DNA of 64,000 bases from assembly GCA_017469955.1 (NCBI GenBank), contig JAFUFJ010000005.1, positions 1 to 64,000 of the forward strand. The letters are read 5' to 3'. Positions 38,360 through 46,869 of this stretch are shown piece by piece; position 1 is the stretch's first letter, and the number at the start of each line of letters is the position of its first letter. Under the pieces are notes generated by a model, which was given only the letters and a program-made list of their open reading frames with translations, was not told the origin of the DNA and did not search any database. The position numbers and the translations under genes were made by a program. Source of the stretch: Prevotella sp. (GTDB lineage Bacteria; Bacteroidota; Bacteroidia; Bacteroidales; Bacteroidaceae).

Positions 38360-38469
38360 GAGAAAGCTAAGACTTTAGCCCGAGAACCCATAGAGTTATC
38401 ACCGAGAAAGGATAGAGTTATTGGGCAGAAAGCTAAGACTTCTGGGGCTGAAAGCTAAGCTTTCTCAAA
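38360..38469. repeat. 22-bp palindromic array R8 (class I, five units)
   Basis: Units start at 38360, 38382, 38404, 38426 and 38448, with cores AGAAAGCTAAGACTTTA, AGAACCCATAGAGTTAT, AGAAAGGATAGAGTTAT, AGAAAGCTAAGACTTCT and TGAAAGCTAAGCTTTCT. The third unit matches the third unit of R7 at 21 of 22 positions. The array lies between divergent genes. Confidence 0.9.
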
Positions 38470-38518
38470 GTAAGCCCCCACCCTTCCGCAGTGCGTCCGG
38501 CACATTTCACCTCCAAAT

Positions 38519-38550
38519 TTTGGCCGTTTTGCTTTTTCTTCTTACTTTTG
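38519..38550 (+). promoter_or_regulatory. -33/-7 promoter of the radical SAM gene
   Basis: TTTG (38519-38522), 20 nt, TACTTTTG (38543-38550). Confidence 0.65.
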
Positions 38551-38615
38551 CACGACCCAACATGCTCCCCACTTCAGGCGGGCAGAGCAACGACATAGGA
38601 AAAGAAAGGATTGAC

Positions 38616-39380
38616 ATGAGCACGATCATATACCCCTCGCCCGTGTTCGGGCCTGTGAGAAGCCGTCGGTTAGGCTTGTCGTTGGGCATCAACCTGATGC
38701 CTGGCGACGGCAAGATATGTACATTCGACTGCATCTATTGTGAATGCGGTCTGAACGGCGAACGCCGTCCAAAAGAACGGCGACCCTCACGAAAGGCTGT
38801 GGCCGAAGCACTGGAAGAGAAGCTGAAGGCCATGGATGCTGCCGGTGAAAGACCCGACGTGCTGACCTTTGCAGGCAACGGAGAACCGACAGCTCACCCA
38901 GACTTCTCGGGCATTATCGACGACACTATCGCCCTGAGAGACCGATACTGCCCGTCGGCAAAGGTAAGCGTTCTGAGCAACGCCACACAGCTTCACCGGC
39001 CTGATGTGTTTGAGGCGCTGAAGCGAGTAGACAACAACATCCAGAAGCTTGACACCGTCGATGAGGGATTCATCACGACGGTTGACCGCCCGAAAGGCCA
39101 CTATGATGTGAAAGAAGTCATTGAGGGACTCCGCCGTTTCGGGGGACACGTGATCATACAGACCATGTTTCTGCGCTCTGACACCATCGACAACACGACC
39201 GACAAGTATGTCGTTCCATGGCTGGAGGCCGTCAAATCCATCGCGCCCGAACAGGTGATGATCTACACCATCGACCGCGAAACGCCCGACCCCACACTCA
39301 GAAAAGCGCCACGCGAAGTGCTTGACGCCATCAGAGACCGCGTGAAAGCCGAGGGCATCGACTGTTCGGCTTCCTATTGA
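38616..39380 (+). CDS. Radical SAM protein
   Basis: A 254-residue radical SAM enzyme. The [4Fe-4S] cluster motif is CTFDCIYCEC (CxxxCxxC), preceded by RSRRLGLSLGINLMP and followed by the SAM-binding LTFAGNGEPTAHPDF. The arrangement (cluster motif near residue 35, GNGEPT) is that of the YfkAB/MoaA-related 'wyosine-like' radical SAM group found widely in anaerobes. No partner gene is adjacent, so its substrate is open. The start at 38616 has an AAAGAAAGG ribosome-binding site; the in-frame ATG at 38562 lies close to the promoter and is less likely. Confidence 0.85.
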   Translation: MSTIIYPSPVFGPVRSRRLGLSLGINLMPGDGKICTFDCIYCECGLNGERRPKERRPSRKAVAEALEEKLKAMDAAGERPDVLTFAGNGEPTAHPDFSGIIDDTIALRDRYCPSAKVSVLSNATQLHRPDVFEALKRVDNNIQKLDTVDEGFITTVDRPKGHYDVKEVIEGLRRFGGHVIIQTMFLRSDTIDNTTDKYVVPWLEAVKSIAPEQVMIYTIDRETPDPTLRKAPREVLDAIRDRVKAEGIDCSASY

Positions 39381-39420
39381 CAACGGCACATGCGGGGCAA
39401 GCCCATCCCGCTTCCACACA

Positions 39421-39460
39421 AGAAAGGGTGTCTTCCGAAAAGCGAAAGGCACCCTTTCTT
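39421..39460 (+). terminator. Terminator after the radical SAM gene
   Basis: AGAAAGGGTG (39421-39430) pairs with CACCCTTTCT (39450-39459) across a 19-nt loop. Confidence 0.7.
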
Positions 39461-39463
39461 CGG

Positions 39464-39573
39464 GTAAAAAATCATCTATCAGCGGGCAAAAGATGATCTT
39501 TTCCCGCAAGAAACACTATCTTTCCACGCAAAAAACGTTATCTTTCCCCGCGAAAAACGGCAGGATTGCGGTC
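39464..39573. repeat. 22-bp palindromic array R9 (class II, five units)
   Basis: Units start at 39464, 39486, 39508, 39530 and 39552. Cores include AAAAAATCATCTATCAG, CAAAAGATGATCTTTTC, AGAAACACTATCTTTCC and AAAAAACGTTATCTTTCC. The linkers are CCCGC-like. The array lies between the radical SAM terminator and the convergent lpxA-like gene. Confidence 0.88.
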
Positions 39574-39647
39574 GTAAAAAAACGTCAGAGCCAACGACTT
39601 GGATGCCGTTGGCCCTGACGATTGCACAGCTGTCGGCTGGCGACAGG

Positions 39648-40430
39648 TCAGATCTTGCTGATGATTCCCTTCCGGGTTTGCCGGATGAAGCTGACGATGT
39701 TGCCGATCTCTGGGCTGTCGGGCACCTGTTCTTTGATTTGCAACGCAGCGTCTTGCACCGAGTTTTGACCGTTGAACACCAAGCGATAGGCATTTGCTAT
39801 GTGCTTCTGCACCTTGGCTTCGATGCCGTAGGCGGTCATCATGGTGGTGTTAGGACCATGGTATCCCACTGGCGAACCGCCGGCAATGACATAGGGTGGT
39901 ACGTCTTTTGAGAAAGTGGTTCCGGCCTGAATCATCGAACCTTCACCGACACGTGTGCCGGCATTCTCGACAACAGAGCTTGAGAAGATGACACCGTTGC
40001 CTATCTCACAATCGCCTGCTATCTTCGTTCCGTAGCCGAAAACGCAATTGTCGCCCACCTTGGTATCGTGGCTGATGTGGGCTCCTTCCATGAGGAAGTT
40101 GCCGTTGCCGATGACGGTTTGACCGCCAGTATGGGTGGCTCTGTTGATGACAACGTTTTCACGAATGACGTTGTTGTCGCCTATCACACACTCTGAACGC
40201 TCGCCCCTGAAGTCGAAATCCTGAGGCAAAGCGCCGATGACCGAGCCTTGATGTACCTTGTTATGGCTGCCCATGCGGGTGCCGTTGAGTATGCTCACGA
40301 AGGGGAATATGATGCAACCGTCGCCTATCACGACGTTGTCTTCAATGTAGACGAATGGGAAAATCTTGCAGCCTTCGCCGATTTTCGCCTTTGGAGAAAC
40401 CTCTGCGCGAGGTGAAATTTCACTTGCCAT
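39648..40430 (-). CDS. lpxA: LpxA-like acyl-ACP--UDP-GlcNAc O-acyltransferase
   Basis: A 260-residue left-handed beta-helix acyltransferase: hexapeptide rungs (VVIGDG, CVIGDN, TVIGNG, TKVGDN, CEIGNG) from residue 10 to 180, then a helical tail. The catalytic-type His lies in FLMEGAHISHDTKVG, and the LpxA-specific GSVIGALPQDFDFRGE loop is present, so lipid A acylation with a hydroxyacyl-ACP is the likely reaction. The start at 40430 gives the usual length. Its position 116 bp after an efflux operon, rather than beside lpxC/fabZ or lpxD, is unusual, so it may be a second LpxA-type gene. Confidence 0.82.
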   Translation of the reverse strand: MASEISPRAEVSPKAKIGEGCKIFPFVYIEDNVVIGDGCIIFPFVSILNGTRMGSHNKVHQGSVIGALPQDFDFRGERSECVIGDNNVIRENVVINRATHTGGQTVIGNGNFLMEGAHISHDTKVGDNCVFGYGTKIAGDCEIGNGVIFSSSVVENAGTRVGEGSMIQAGTTFSKDVPPYVIAGGSPVGYHGPNTTMMTAYGIEAKVQKHIANAYRLVFNGQNSVQDAALQIKEQVPDSPEIGNIVSFIRQTRKGIISKI

Positions 40431-40546
40431 AATGATGATTGTTTGAACTTTGAATGTTGAACTCCATCCATTGAACATCGCACGGACGTCGGCACTTGCC
40501 AGCACTTGGCAGCATGGACGGCGGACAATGCCCAATGGACGGCGGA

Positions 40547-41938
40547 TTATTTTGCCCCTCCGCCCAGAGCTTGGTAGAGATTGACCACGGCTTGCATCTT
40601 GCTAAAGTCGTCGGAAATCTTCGATATCCGGGCATTGAGCAGGCTCGACTGCGACTGAATCATCTCCAGATAGGTGCCTCCACGTAAGTGGAACAGCTCG
40701 GTTGTGGCTGTGAGATTCGACTCAAGTGCCTTGATCTGCAGGTCTTCGATGGAGCTCTTCTCGGCAGAAGAGTTGTAGAGTACGAGGGCGTTGCTCACCT
40801 CGCTGCCTGCTGAAAGCACCGAAGCTTGCCACGTGTTGTAGGCCTGCTCATACTGAGCCTTGGCCACTTTGAGGCCCGCAACAAGCTGTCCTCGCATGAA
40901 AATGGGCTGAACGAGCGAGCCAACTGCCGAAAGCATCCACTTGCCTGGATTGACTACCATCGTACCTGCACTATTTGTAAAGGTGCCGCTGGGCGTAATA
41001 GTGATGCTTGGATAGAAGCGGCTACGGGCGGTTTCTACCCCATAAAAGCACTGTGCGAGCTGCATTTCTGCTGCATGAACGTCAGCTCTGTTACTGAGAA
41101 GCTGCAGGGAAACGCCCGTAGAAAACTCTTCAGGAAGCGATTGTTCGTCAAGACGACCGCGCTGAATGGTCTGTGCCGGCTGGCCCAAGACTAACGAAAG
41201 TGAGTTTTCCACCTCGCGGATCTGGCGCAACAGGTCAACCTTCTGAGCCCGTACCGACAGGTAGTTTGCCTCAGCACTGGTAACAGCGGCCTCGGTATAT
41301 CCGGCCTTCGTGCCCTTAAGATCGAGCATGAGCTGCCATGTCTTCTGCATCAGTTCTTCCATGCCCGTGATGACTTCGACCTGTGCATCAAGCATCATCA
41401 GCGTGTAATACATATTGGCCACGCCCGAGATGATGTTGGCTTGCACGACTGTCTGATAGTCTTTCGTCGCGAGAAGAGCCACCTGAGCACCGCGCTTCTG
41501 CGAAAGAAGATTGCCGAAAAGGTCGACATTCCACGACGCAGCGACGGGCATCTGGTAGGTCTTTGAAGGCTTGTTGCCATCCCAAGAGGCAATGGTTCCC
41601 TGCGGAGTGAACGTCAATTGAGGCAGGAAAGCCAGCTTGGACGCCATGAGTTGAGCCTCGGCCATCTTCACGTTGAGTGCTGCATTAAGCAGGTCTGGAT
41701 TATTGTCAAGGGCCTGTTGTATCAGTGATTGTAACTGAGAATCGGTAAAAACCTGACGCCAAGGGAGACGGCCGAAGCTGGTCGTATCTGACACAACAAG
41801 AGTATCAGTCAGCGACAACGGGTCGCGAACCAGCCCCTGAGTGTTCACCTCCGGGCGCTCGTACTTATTATATAAGCCGCAACTGGTCATCAGCAATGCT
41901 GCGACTGAAAACAAGAATATCTTTTTCATAATCGTCAT
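40547..41938 (-). CDS. Outer-membrane efflux lipoprotein (TolC/OprM family)
   Basis: A 463-residue NodT/OprM-type trimeric channel. The lipoprotein signal ends in LLMTSC, and is followed by two similar repeats of long helices and barrel strands (for example SLIQQALDNNPDLLNAALNV and LLSNRADVHAAEMQLAQCFYGVETARSRFYPSI). It forms the outer-membrane exit duct of the RND pump encoded just upstream. Its ATG is one base after the pump gene's stop codon, so the genes are coupled. Confidence 0.93.
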   Translation of the reverse strand: MTIMKKIFLFSVAALLMTSCGLYNKYERPEVNTQGLVRDPLSLTDTLVVSDTTSFGRLPWRQVFTDSQLQSLIQQALDNNPDLLNAALNVKMAEAQLMASKLAFLPQLTFTPQGTIASWDGNKPSKTYQMPVAASWNVDLFGNLLSQKRGAQVALLATKDYQTVVQANIISGVANMYYTLMMLDAQVEVITGMEELMQKTWQLMLDLKGTKAGYTEAAVTSAEANYLSVRAQKVDLLRQIREVENSLSLVLGQPAQTIQRGRLDEQSLPEEFSTGVSLQLLSNRADVHAAEMQLAQCFYGVETARSRFYPSITITPSGTFTNSAGTMVVNPGKWMLSAVGSLVQPIFMRGQLVAGLKVAKAQYEQAYNTWQASVLSAGSEVSNALVLYNSSAEKSSIEDLQIKALESNLTATTELFHLRGGTYLEMIQSQSSLLNARISKISDDFSKMQAVVNLYQALGGGAK

Positions 41939-41939
41939 T

Positions 41940-44900
41940 TTACTCCTCTACTTTATATTCAACAGGAACAACTCCGTGGGCATACTGGGCCAGTTCTGCA
42001 GCAATTTCCTCGTTCTCCTCGTCCTCAAAGTGCATCGGTCTGAACTTCTCTTGTAGAGCCTGGAAGATGACAAACAGGGCAGGTACGACGAACAACTGGC
42101 AGATTGTACCTATTAACATGCCACCTACGGCAGCTGCTCCAAGCGTCTGGTTGCCATTCTTTCCTACTCCACTTGCAAACATCATGGGCAACAAACCAAT
42201 GACCATTGCAAGAGACGTCATCAAGATGGGACGCAGACGAGCTGCAGCACCCAGCACAGCTGACCACGAGATTGCCATGCCAAGCTGGCGGCGTTCAAGG
42301 GCAAACTGCACGATAAGGATGGCATTCTTGGCCAACAATCCAATCAACATGATCAGAGAAATCTGCATATAGATGTCGTTGGCGTGGCCGAACAACTGGG
42401 TGAACAGGAAGCAACCTGCCAGACCAAACGGCACAGAGAGCACCACAGACAAGGGCAAAATGTAGCTCTCATACTGAGCAGAAAGAATCAGATAGATGAA
42501 CAGGAAGCAGAGCACAAAGATGAGCCATGTACTATTACTTGCCTTAGCCTCCTCACGAGTCAGACCTGAGAATTCATAAGTATAGCCCGTTGGCAGATAG
42601 TCTTTGGCCACTTCTTCCACGGCTTTGATGGCCTCTCCCGTCGAGTAACCCGTATTGACTGTAGCTGTTACATTAATAGAGGTAAAGAGGTTGAAGCGGT
42701 TGATGTTTGACGGGCCATAGACTCGTTCCAAAGTCATGAACTCACTGACAGGCGACATCCCTGCAGGAGTGCGCACATAAATGCTGTTAAGTGACTCAGG
42801 AGTCATACGAGTCTCCGGAGCACCCTGCACCATCACACGATAAAGTTTACCGTAAGCATTGAAGTTTGATGCATACAGACCACCATAATAGCCCTGCAAC
42901 GTAGCAAGTACGATTGAGGGAGAAATGCCGGACTGCTTGCATTTAGCGACATCCATATGAATCATATACTGCGGATAGTTAGGATTATAGGACGTCATGG
43001 CTGACTGGAATTCGGGACGTTTGTTCAGTTCCTTCAGATAATCCTGCACGATATCGAAGAACTTTGTCAAGTCACCACCCGTACGATCCTGCATAATCAA
43101 TGACACACCGCTATTGGCTGAGAAGCCTGGAATCATCGGTGGTGCAAAAGCAAGAATCTGTGCATCCTTGATATTGGCGGTCTTCAAGTATATCTGTGCT
43201 AAGACACCATTGGCATCATAGGGATTGAGGAAGAAACGATAGATGCCGTCTCCTTGCCACAGACCGCTTAGTTTCCACCAGAAACCCTTCTGTCTTTCCT
43301 CAAAAGGTTTCAGTTTAATGATGAATGTTGCTTGGTCGGAACCGGCACCGGCAATAAAGTTGTATCCCTGAATCTGCTCGCGGCTCAGGATTGCAGGGTC
43401 GGCACCGAGGATGGAGTCCACCTGTGTAATGATCTGTTTCGTACGGGCAACCGACGTAGCTGGTGGCATGGAAACCGTACAGAAGAGCGTTCCCGTGTCC
43501 TCATCAGGCACAAGACCCGTCTTCGTCGTAGCCATTGTACCTACTAAAGCAGCAATACCGATGACAACAGCCAAACCGATTGCCATAGGCTTACGCACCA
43601 GTTTTTCTACTATATTCTTATATTTACCGGTAGTAGTGGTAAAGGCTGTATTGAAAGATGCATGGAAACGATCGAGTAAAGACATTTTCTTCTCATGTCC
43701 GTTTGCATCGTGAGGTTTCAAGAATATTGCACACAAGGCGGGAGAAAGCGTCAGGGCATTCAGCGCAGAAATAAAGATAGCTACGGCCATTGTGATACCA
43801 AACTCACGATAGAATGTTCCGCTCGTACCTCCGATAAATGAGACAGGAATGAATACAGAGGCCATGACGAGGGTCACAGAGATGATGGCTCCAGAGATTT
43901 CATTCATGGCATCAATGGAAGCACGCAAAGGAGACTGATAGCCTTGGTCAAGCTTTGCATGGACGGCCTCTACCACAATAATGGCATCGTCCACCACAAT
44001 GGCGATGGCCAGAAGCAGGGCCGAGAGCACCAAAAGGTTGATAGAGAATCCGAATACCTCAAGGAAGAAGAACGTACCGATGAGCGAAACTGGCACGGCA
44101 ATAAGCGGAATAAGTGTTGAACGCACATCCTGCAAGAACACATAGACCACGAGGAACACCAGCAACAGCGTCAATACGAGCGTGAAAACCACTTCTTCGA
44201 TAGAGGCATAGAGGAACTCCGTCACGTCGTAGTTAATCTTATATTCCAATCCTGGAGGGAAGAGCTTAGCCTGTTCTTCGAGCTCTTTCTTCACGTTCTT
44301 GGCGATCTCATTGGCGTTAGAACCGGCAATCTGCTGAACCATACCCATCACTGACGGCAGGTTATTGTTCTTCATTGATACAGAATATTGCAGTCCGCCC
44401 AGCTCAATGTCGGCCACATCTTTCAACTTCAGGGTGTTGCCATAGGCATCACTCGACACGACGATGTCGCCAAACTCCTCGGCAGTCTTCAAGCGGCCTG
44501 TGTAACGCAGCGTATATTCATAGGCCACATCAGTCTGTTCGCCGAAAGAACCCGGAGCTGCCTCTACGTTTTGCTCGGCCAGCAAGCCAGAGATGTCGGA
44601 CGGCATCAGGTTGTATTGCTTCATCACATCAGGCTTCAGCCAGATACGCATCGAGTAAGTCTTCATACCAGGGCTCTGCACATCGCCCACGCCTTGGATA
44701 CGTTTCAGGGCTGGGATGATATTAATGTTCGCATAGTTGGTCAGAAACTCATCGTCATAGCGGCCGTCTTCAGAGGTCAATGTATACATGATGACCTGCG
44801 AAGTCTGTCGCTTCATCACTTGCACACCGGCGCGTGTTACCTCAGCAGGCAACAAAGCCTGGGCCTGCTGCACGCGGTTTTGCACGTTGACAGCACACAT

Positions 44901-45206
44901 ATCGGGGTTCATTCCCTGACGGAACATAACGGTGATGGAGGCAGAGCCGGCATTCGAAGCCGACGATGAAAGGTAGTCCATGCCCTCTACACCGTTGATA
45001 CTCTCTTCCAATGGAGCCAATACTGAGTTCTTTACCGTCTCGGCATCGGCACCTTGGTAGTTGGCAATGACCATTACTGTCGGCGGGGCAATATTCGGAT
45101 ATTGCTCGATAGGCAGCGTGGCCAAGCCTATAAAGCCCAGCACAACAATGACGATAGATATCACCGTTGAGAGAACCGGACGTTTGATAAAGGTTGTAAA
45201 TGTCAT
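41940..45206 (-). CDS. RND (HAE1/AcrB-type) efflux pump
   Basis: A 1088-residue inner-membrane drug/proton antiporter. Twelve membrane helices and two large periplasmic loops are evident. The proton-relay Asp pair is in AIVVDDAIIVVEAVHA, the N-terminus has the typical FIKRPVLSTVISIVIVVLG and GFIGLATLPIEQYP, and helix 11/12 motifs LIGLLAKNAILIVQFA and RLRPILMTSLAM are intact. It carries hydrophobic compounds such as antibiotics or bile acids out through the fusion protein and the TolC-like channel. It lies 123 bp after the fusion-protein gene. Confidence 0.96.
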   Translation of the reverse strand: MTFTTFIKRPVLSTVISIVIVVLGFIGLATLPIEQYPNIAPPTVMVIANYQGADAETVKNSVLAPLEESINGVEGMDYLSSSASNAGSASITVMFRQGMNPDMCAVNVQNRVQQAQALLPAEVTRAGVQVMKRQTSQVIMYTLTSEDGRYDDEFLTNYANINIIPALKRIQGVGDVQSPGMKTYSMRIWLKPDVMKQYNLMPSDISGLLAEQNVEAAPGSFGEQTDVAYEYTLRYTGRLKTAEEFGDIVVSSDAYGNTLKLKDVADIELGGLQYSVSMKNNNLPSVMGMVQQIAGSNANEIAKNVKKELEEQAKLFPPGLEYKINYDVTEFLYASIEEVVFTLVLTLLLVFLVVYVFLQDVRSTLIPLIAVPVSLIGTFFFLEVFGFSINLLVLSALLLAIAIVVDDAIIVVEAVHAKLDQGYQSPLRASIDAMNEISGAIISVTLVMASVFIPVSFIGGTSGTFYREFGITMAVAIFISALNALTLSPALCAIFLKPHDANGHEKKMSLLDRFHASFNTAFTTTTGKYKNIVEKLVRKPMAIGLAVVIGIAALVGTMATTKTGLVPDEDTGTLFCTVSMPPATSVARTKQIITQVDSILGADPAILSREQIQGYNFIAGAGSDQATFIIKLKPFEERQKGFWWKLSGLWQGDGIYRFFLNPYDANGVLAQIYLKTANIKDAQILAFAPPMIPGFSANSGVSLIMQDRTGGDLTKFFDIVQDYLKELNKRPEFQSAMTSYNPNYPQYMIHMDVAKCKQSGISPSIVLATLQGYYGGLYASNFNAYGKLYRVMVQGAPETRMTPESLNSIYVRTPAGMSPVSEFMTLERVYGPSNINRFNLFTSINVTATVNTGYSTGEAIKAVEEVAKDYLPTGYTYEFSGLTREEAKASNSTWLIFVLCFLFIYLILSAQYESYILPLSVVLSVPFGLAGCFLFTQLFGHANDIYMQISLIMLIGLLAKNAILIVQFALERRQLGMAISWSAVLGAAARLRPILMTSLAMVIGLLPMMFASGVGKNGNQTLGAAAVGGMLIGTICQLFVVPALFVIFQALQEKFRPMHFEDEENEEIAAELAQYAHGVVPVEYKVEE

Positions 45207-45329
45207 TTCTTTCTGTATTTGATTTTTGAACTGCGAGTCTCAAGCCGTTGTCTCCTGTAGTAGCCGGCAATCCTTTTCTTGCCAGGCGCCCCGTGTTTGA
45301 GCGGCAGACGGCCCACCCCTCTTCATTCC

Positions 45330-46526
45330 TTATTTCTTCATTGCGTCAACGATTTCGCCTGCTGTCATGGCTTTAGCCTGATCGGAAATCTTCTGTTGAT
45401 ACTGTTCTGGTGTGATGGGAACTATCTCCATACCTTCAGAAAGCTTAGTAATGCCGTTGGTAACATACTTGTCTCCTACGCTGATGCCTGTGAGCACAAT
45501 ATAGTTTACGCCGTCATTCTGCGGGTCAACAGTAATCTCTGTATACTTTACCTTGTTGTCTTTGTCAAGGAGATATACGAACTTTTTGTTCTGCACTTCG
45601 GAGACTGCTGCCTGCGGAATGATAATGGCGTTGGCTGCTTCATGCGGAATGATGATCATGCCCGATGCGCCGCTTTGCAAAAGACGCTCAGGATTTTCGA
45701 AACGAGCAATCAGCTGTACGGTGCCCGTAGCTGCGTCAATAACGCCACTGGCCTTAGTAACCTTTCCCGGATGATTGTAGATGCTGCCGTCTTTCAGCTG
45801 CAGTTTCACGTCGGGCATCTGCTGGATGGCGGCATTCAGGTTGCCCGAAGCCTTTGTCATTTCAAGCACTTCAGCCTCAGGAAGCGAGAAATAGACTTCC
45901 ATCGTGCTTACGTTGGACACCGAGGTCAGTGGCTGAACGCTCGAAGCACTCACCAGTGCGCCCACCTTGAAGGGTATCGTTCCCACGACACCTGCTGCCG
46001 GACTTTTCACATAGCAGAATCCCAAGGCTTCCTTAGCCGTGGCCAGTCCGGCCTCTGCCTGTGCCAGTGATGCCTGTGCCGTGGCATAGTTGTTCTCTGA
46101 AGTCTGCAGTTCATACTGTCCGATTATGTTCTTTTCAAATAGTGACTTATTGTTCTCGTAGGTCAGTTGGGCGGTGCTTACGGCCGTCTTTGCAGTGTTC
46201 ACCGAGGCTTGAGCCTGACGTACGGCAGCCTGTTGCGTGGCATTGTCGATTACGAACAGCAACTGTCCTGCGCTTACATTCTGGCCTTCCTTGACACAAA
46301 CCTGCGTCAGGAATCCCGACGTCTTCGGACGAATCTCGACGTCCTGTACGCCTTTAATCGTTGCCGGATAGGTGGTTTGCATCGCTGCATCAACACCTTC
46401 TACGGTGCGAACGGGATACTCATTGTCGCCGAACGACGGCATTCCTCCTTTTTTTCCACCACATGACATCAATAAAGCAGCCGTTGCTGCCATCAAAAAA
46501 ACTTTCTTACTTGTCATAGTTGTCAT
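45330..46526 (-). CDS. RND membrane-fusion lipoprotein (AcrA family)
   Basis: A 398-residue periplasmic adaptor. The lipoprotein signal ends in LLMSC. A lipoyl-like domain is split around an alpha-helical hairpin (VEIRPKTSGFLTQVCVKEG, then QAAVRQAQASVNTAKTAVSTAQ, then AEAGLATAKEALG and VKSPAAGVVGT), followed by beta-barrel and membrane-proximal domains (GASGMIIIPHEAANAIIIPQ). It bridges the RND pump and the outer-membrane channel. It is the first gene of the efflux operon, with -7 boxes upstream; no regulator gene is adjacent. Confidence 0.95.
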   Translation of the reverse strand: MTTMTSKKVFLMAATAALLMSCGGKKGGMPSFGDNEYPVRTVEGVDAAMQTTYPATIKGVQDVEIRPKTSGFLTQVCVKEGQNVSAGQLLFVIDNATQQAAVRQAQASVNTAKTAVSTAQLTYENNKSLFEKNIIGQYELQTSENNYATAQASLAQAEAGLATAKEALGFCYVKSPAAGVVGTIPFKVGALVSASSVQPLTSVSNVSTMEVYFSLPEAEVLEMTKASGNLNAAIQQMPDVKLQLKDGSIYNHPGKVTKASGVIDAATGTVQLIARFENPERLLQSGASGMIIIPHEAANAIIIPQAAVSEVQNKKFVYLLDKDNKVKYTEITVDPQNDGVNYIVLTGISVGDKYVTNGITKLSEGMEIVPITPEQYQQKISDQAKAMTAGEIVDAMKK

Positions 46527-46584
46527 ATTTAAAATGTTTTGTTCTTATATTTCCTATGCGTGCCTATTTTTAGTTTCAAGGGTG

Positions 46585-46724
46585 CAAAGTTACTAAATTA
46601 ACGCGCACGGGCATGAAGTCGTTTGGCATAATTCGCAATTATTAACGAACGTTTGCTAACTCCTTCATCCACGATTGCTTGTGCGCGTGCCAAGGCATAG
46701 TCATGAAAATGCGGTGCAAAGGTA
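46585..46724 (-). promoter_or_regulatory. Two candidate -7 boxes upstream of the efflux operon
   Basis: On the minus strand TACCTTTG (46717-46724) and TAACTTTG (46585-46592) lie about 190 and 60 nt before the fusion-protein ATG. Clear -33 elements are lacking. The stretch between them holds an open frame without an ATG (see findings). Confidence 0.45.
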
Positions 46725-46869
46725 GTGCTTTTCTCCTTTACACGTATGTTCTATTTTTCTGGTAATAGCCACTATTGGAAAGAAAATGGGCTTTGAAAAT
46801 GATTCAAAATGATGTTTTTTGGCTGATTCTTGTCCAAAAATTCGCAAACAGAGACAGCCTGTTACGACA

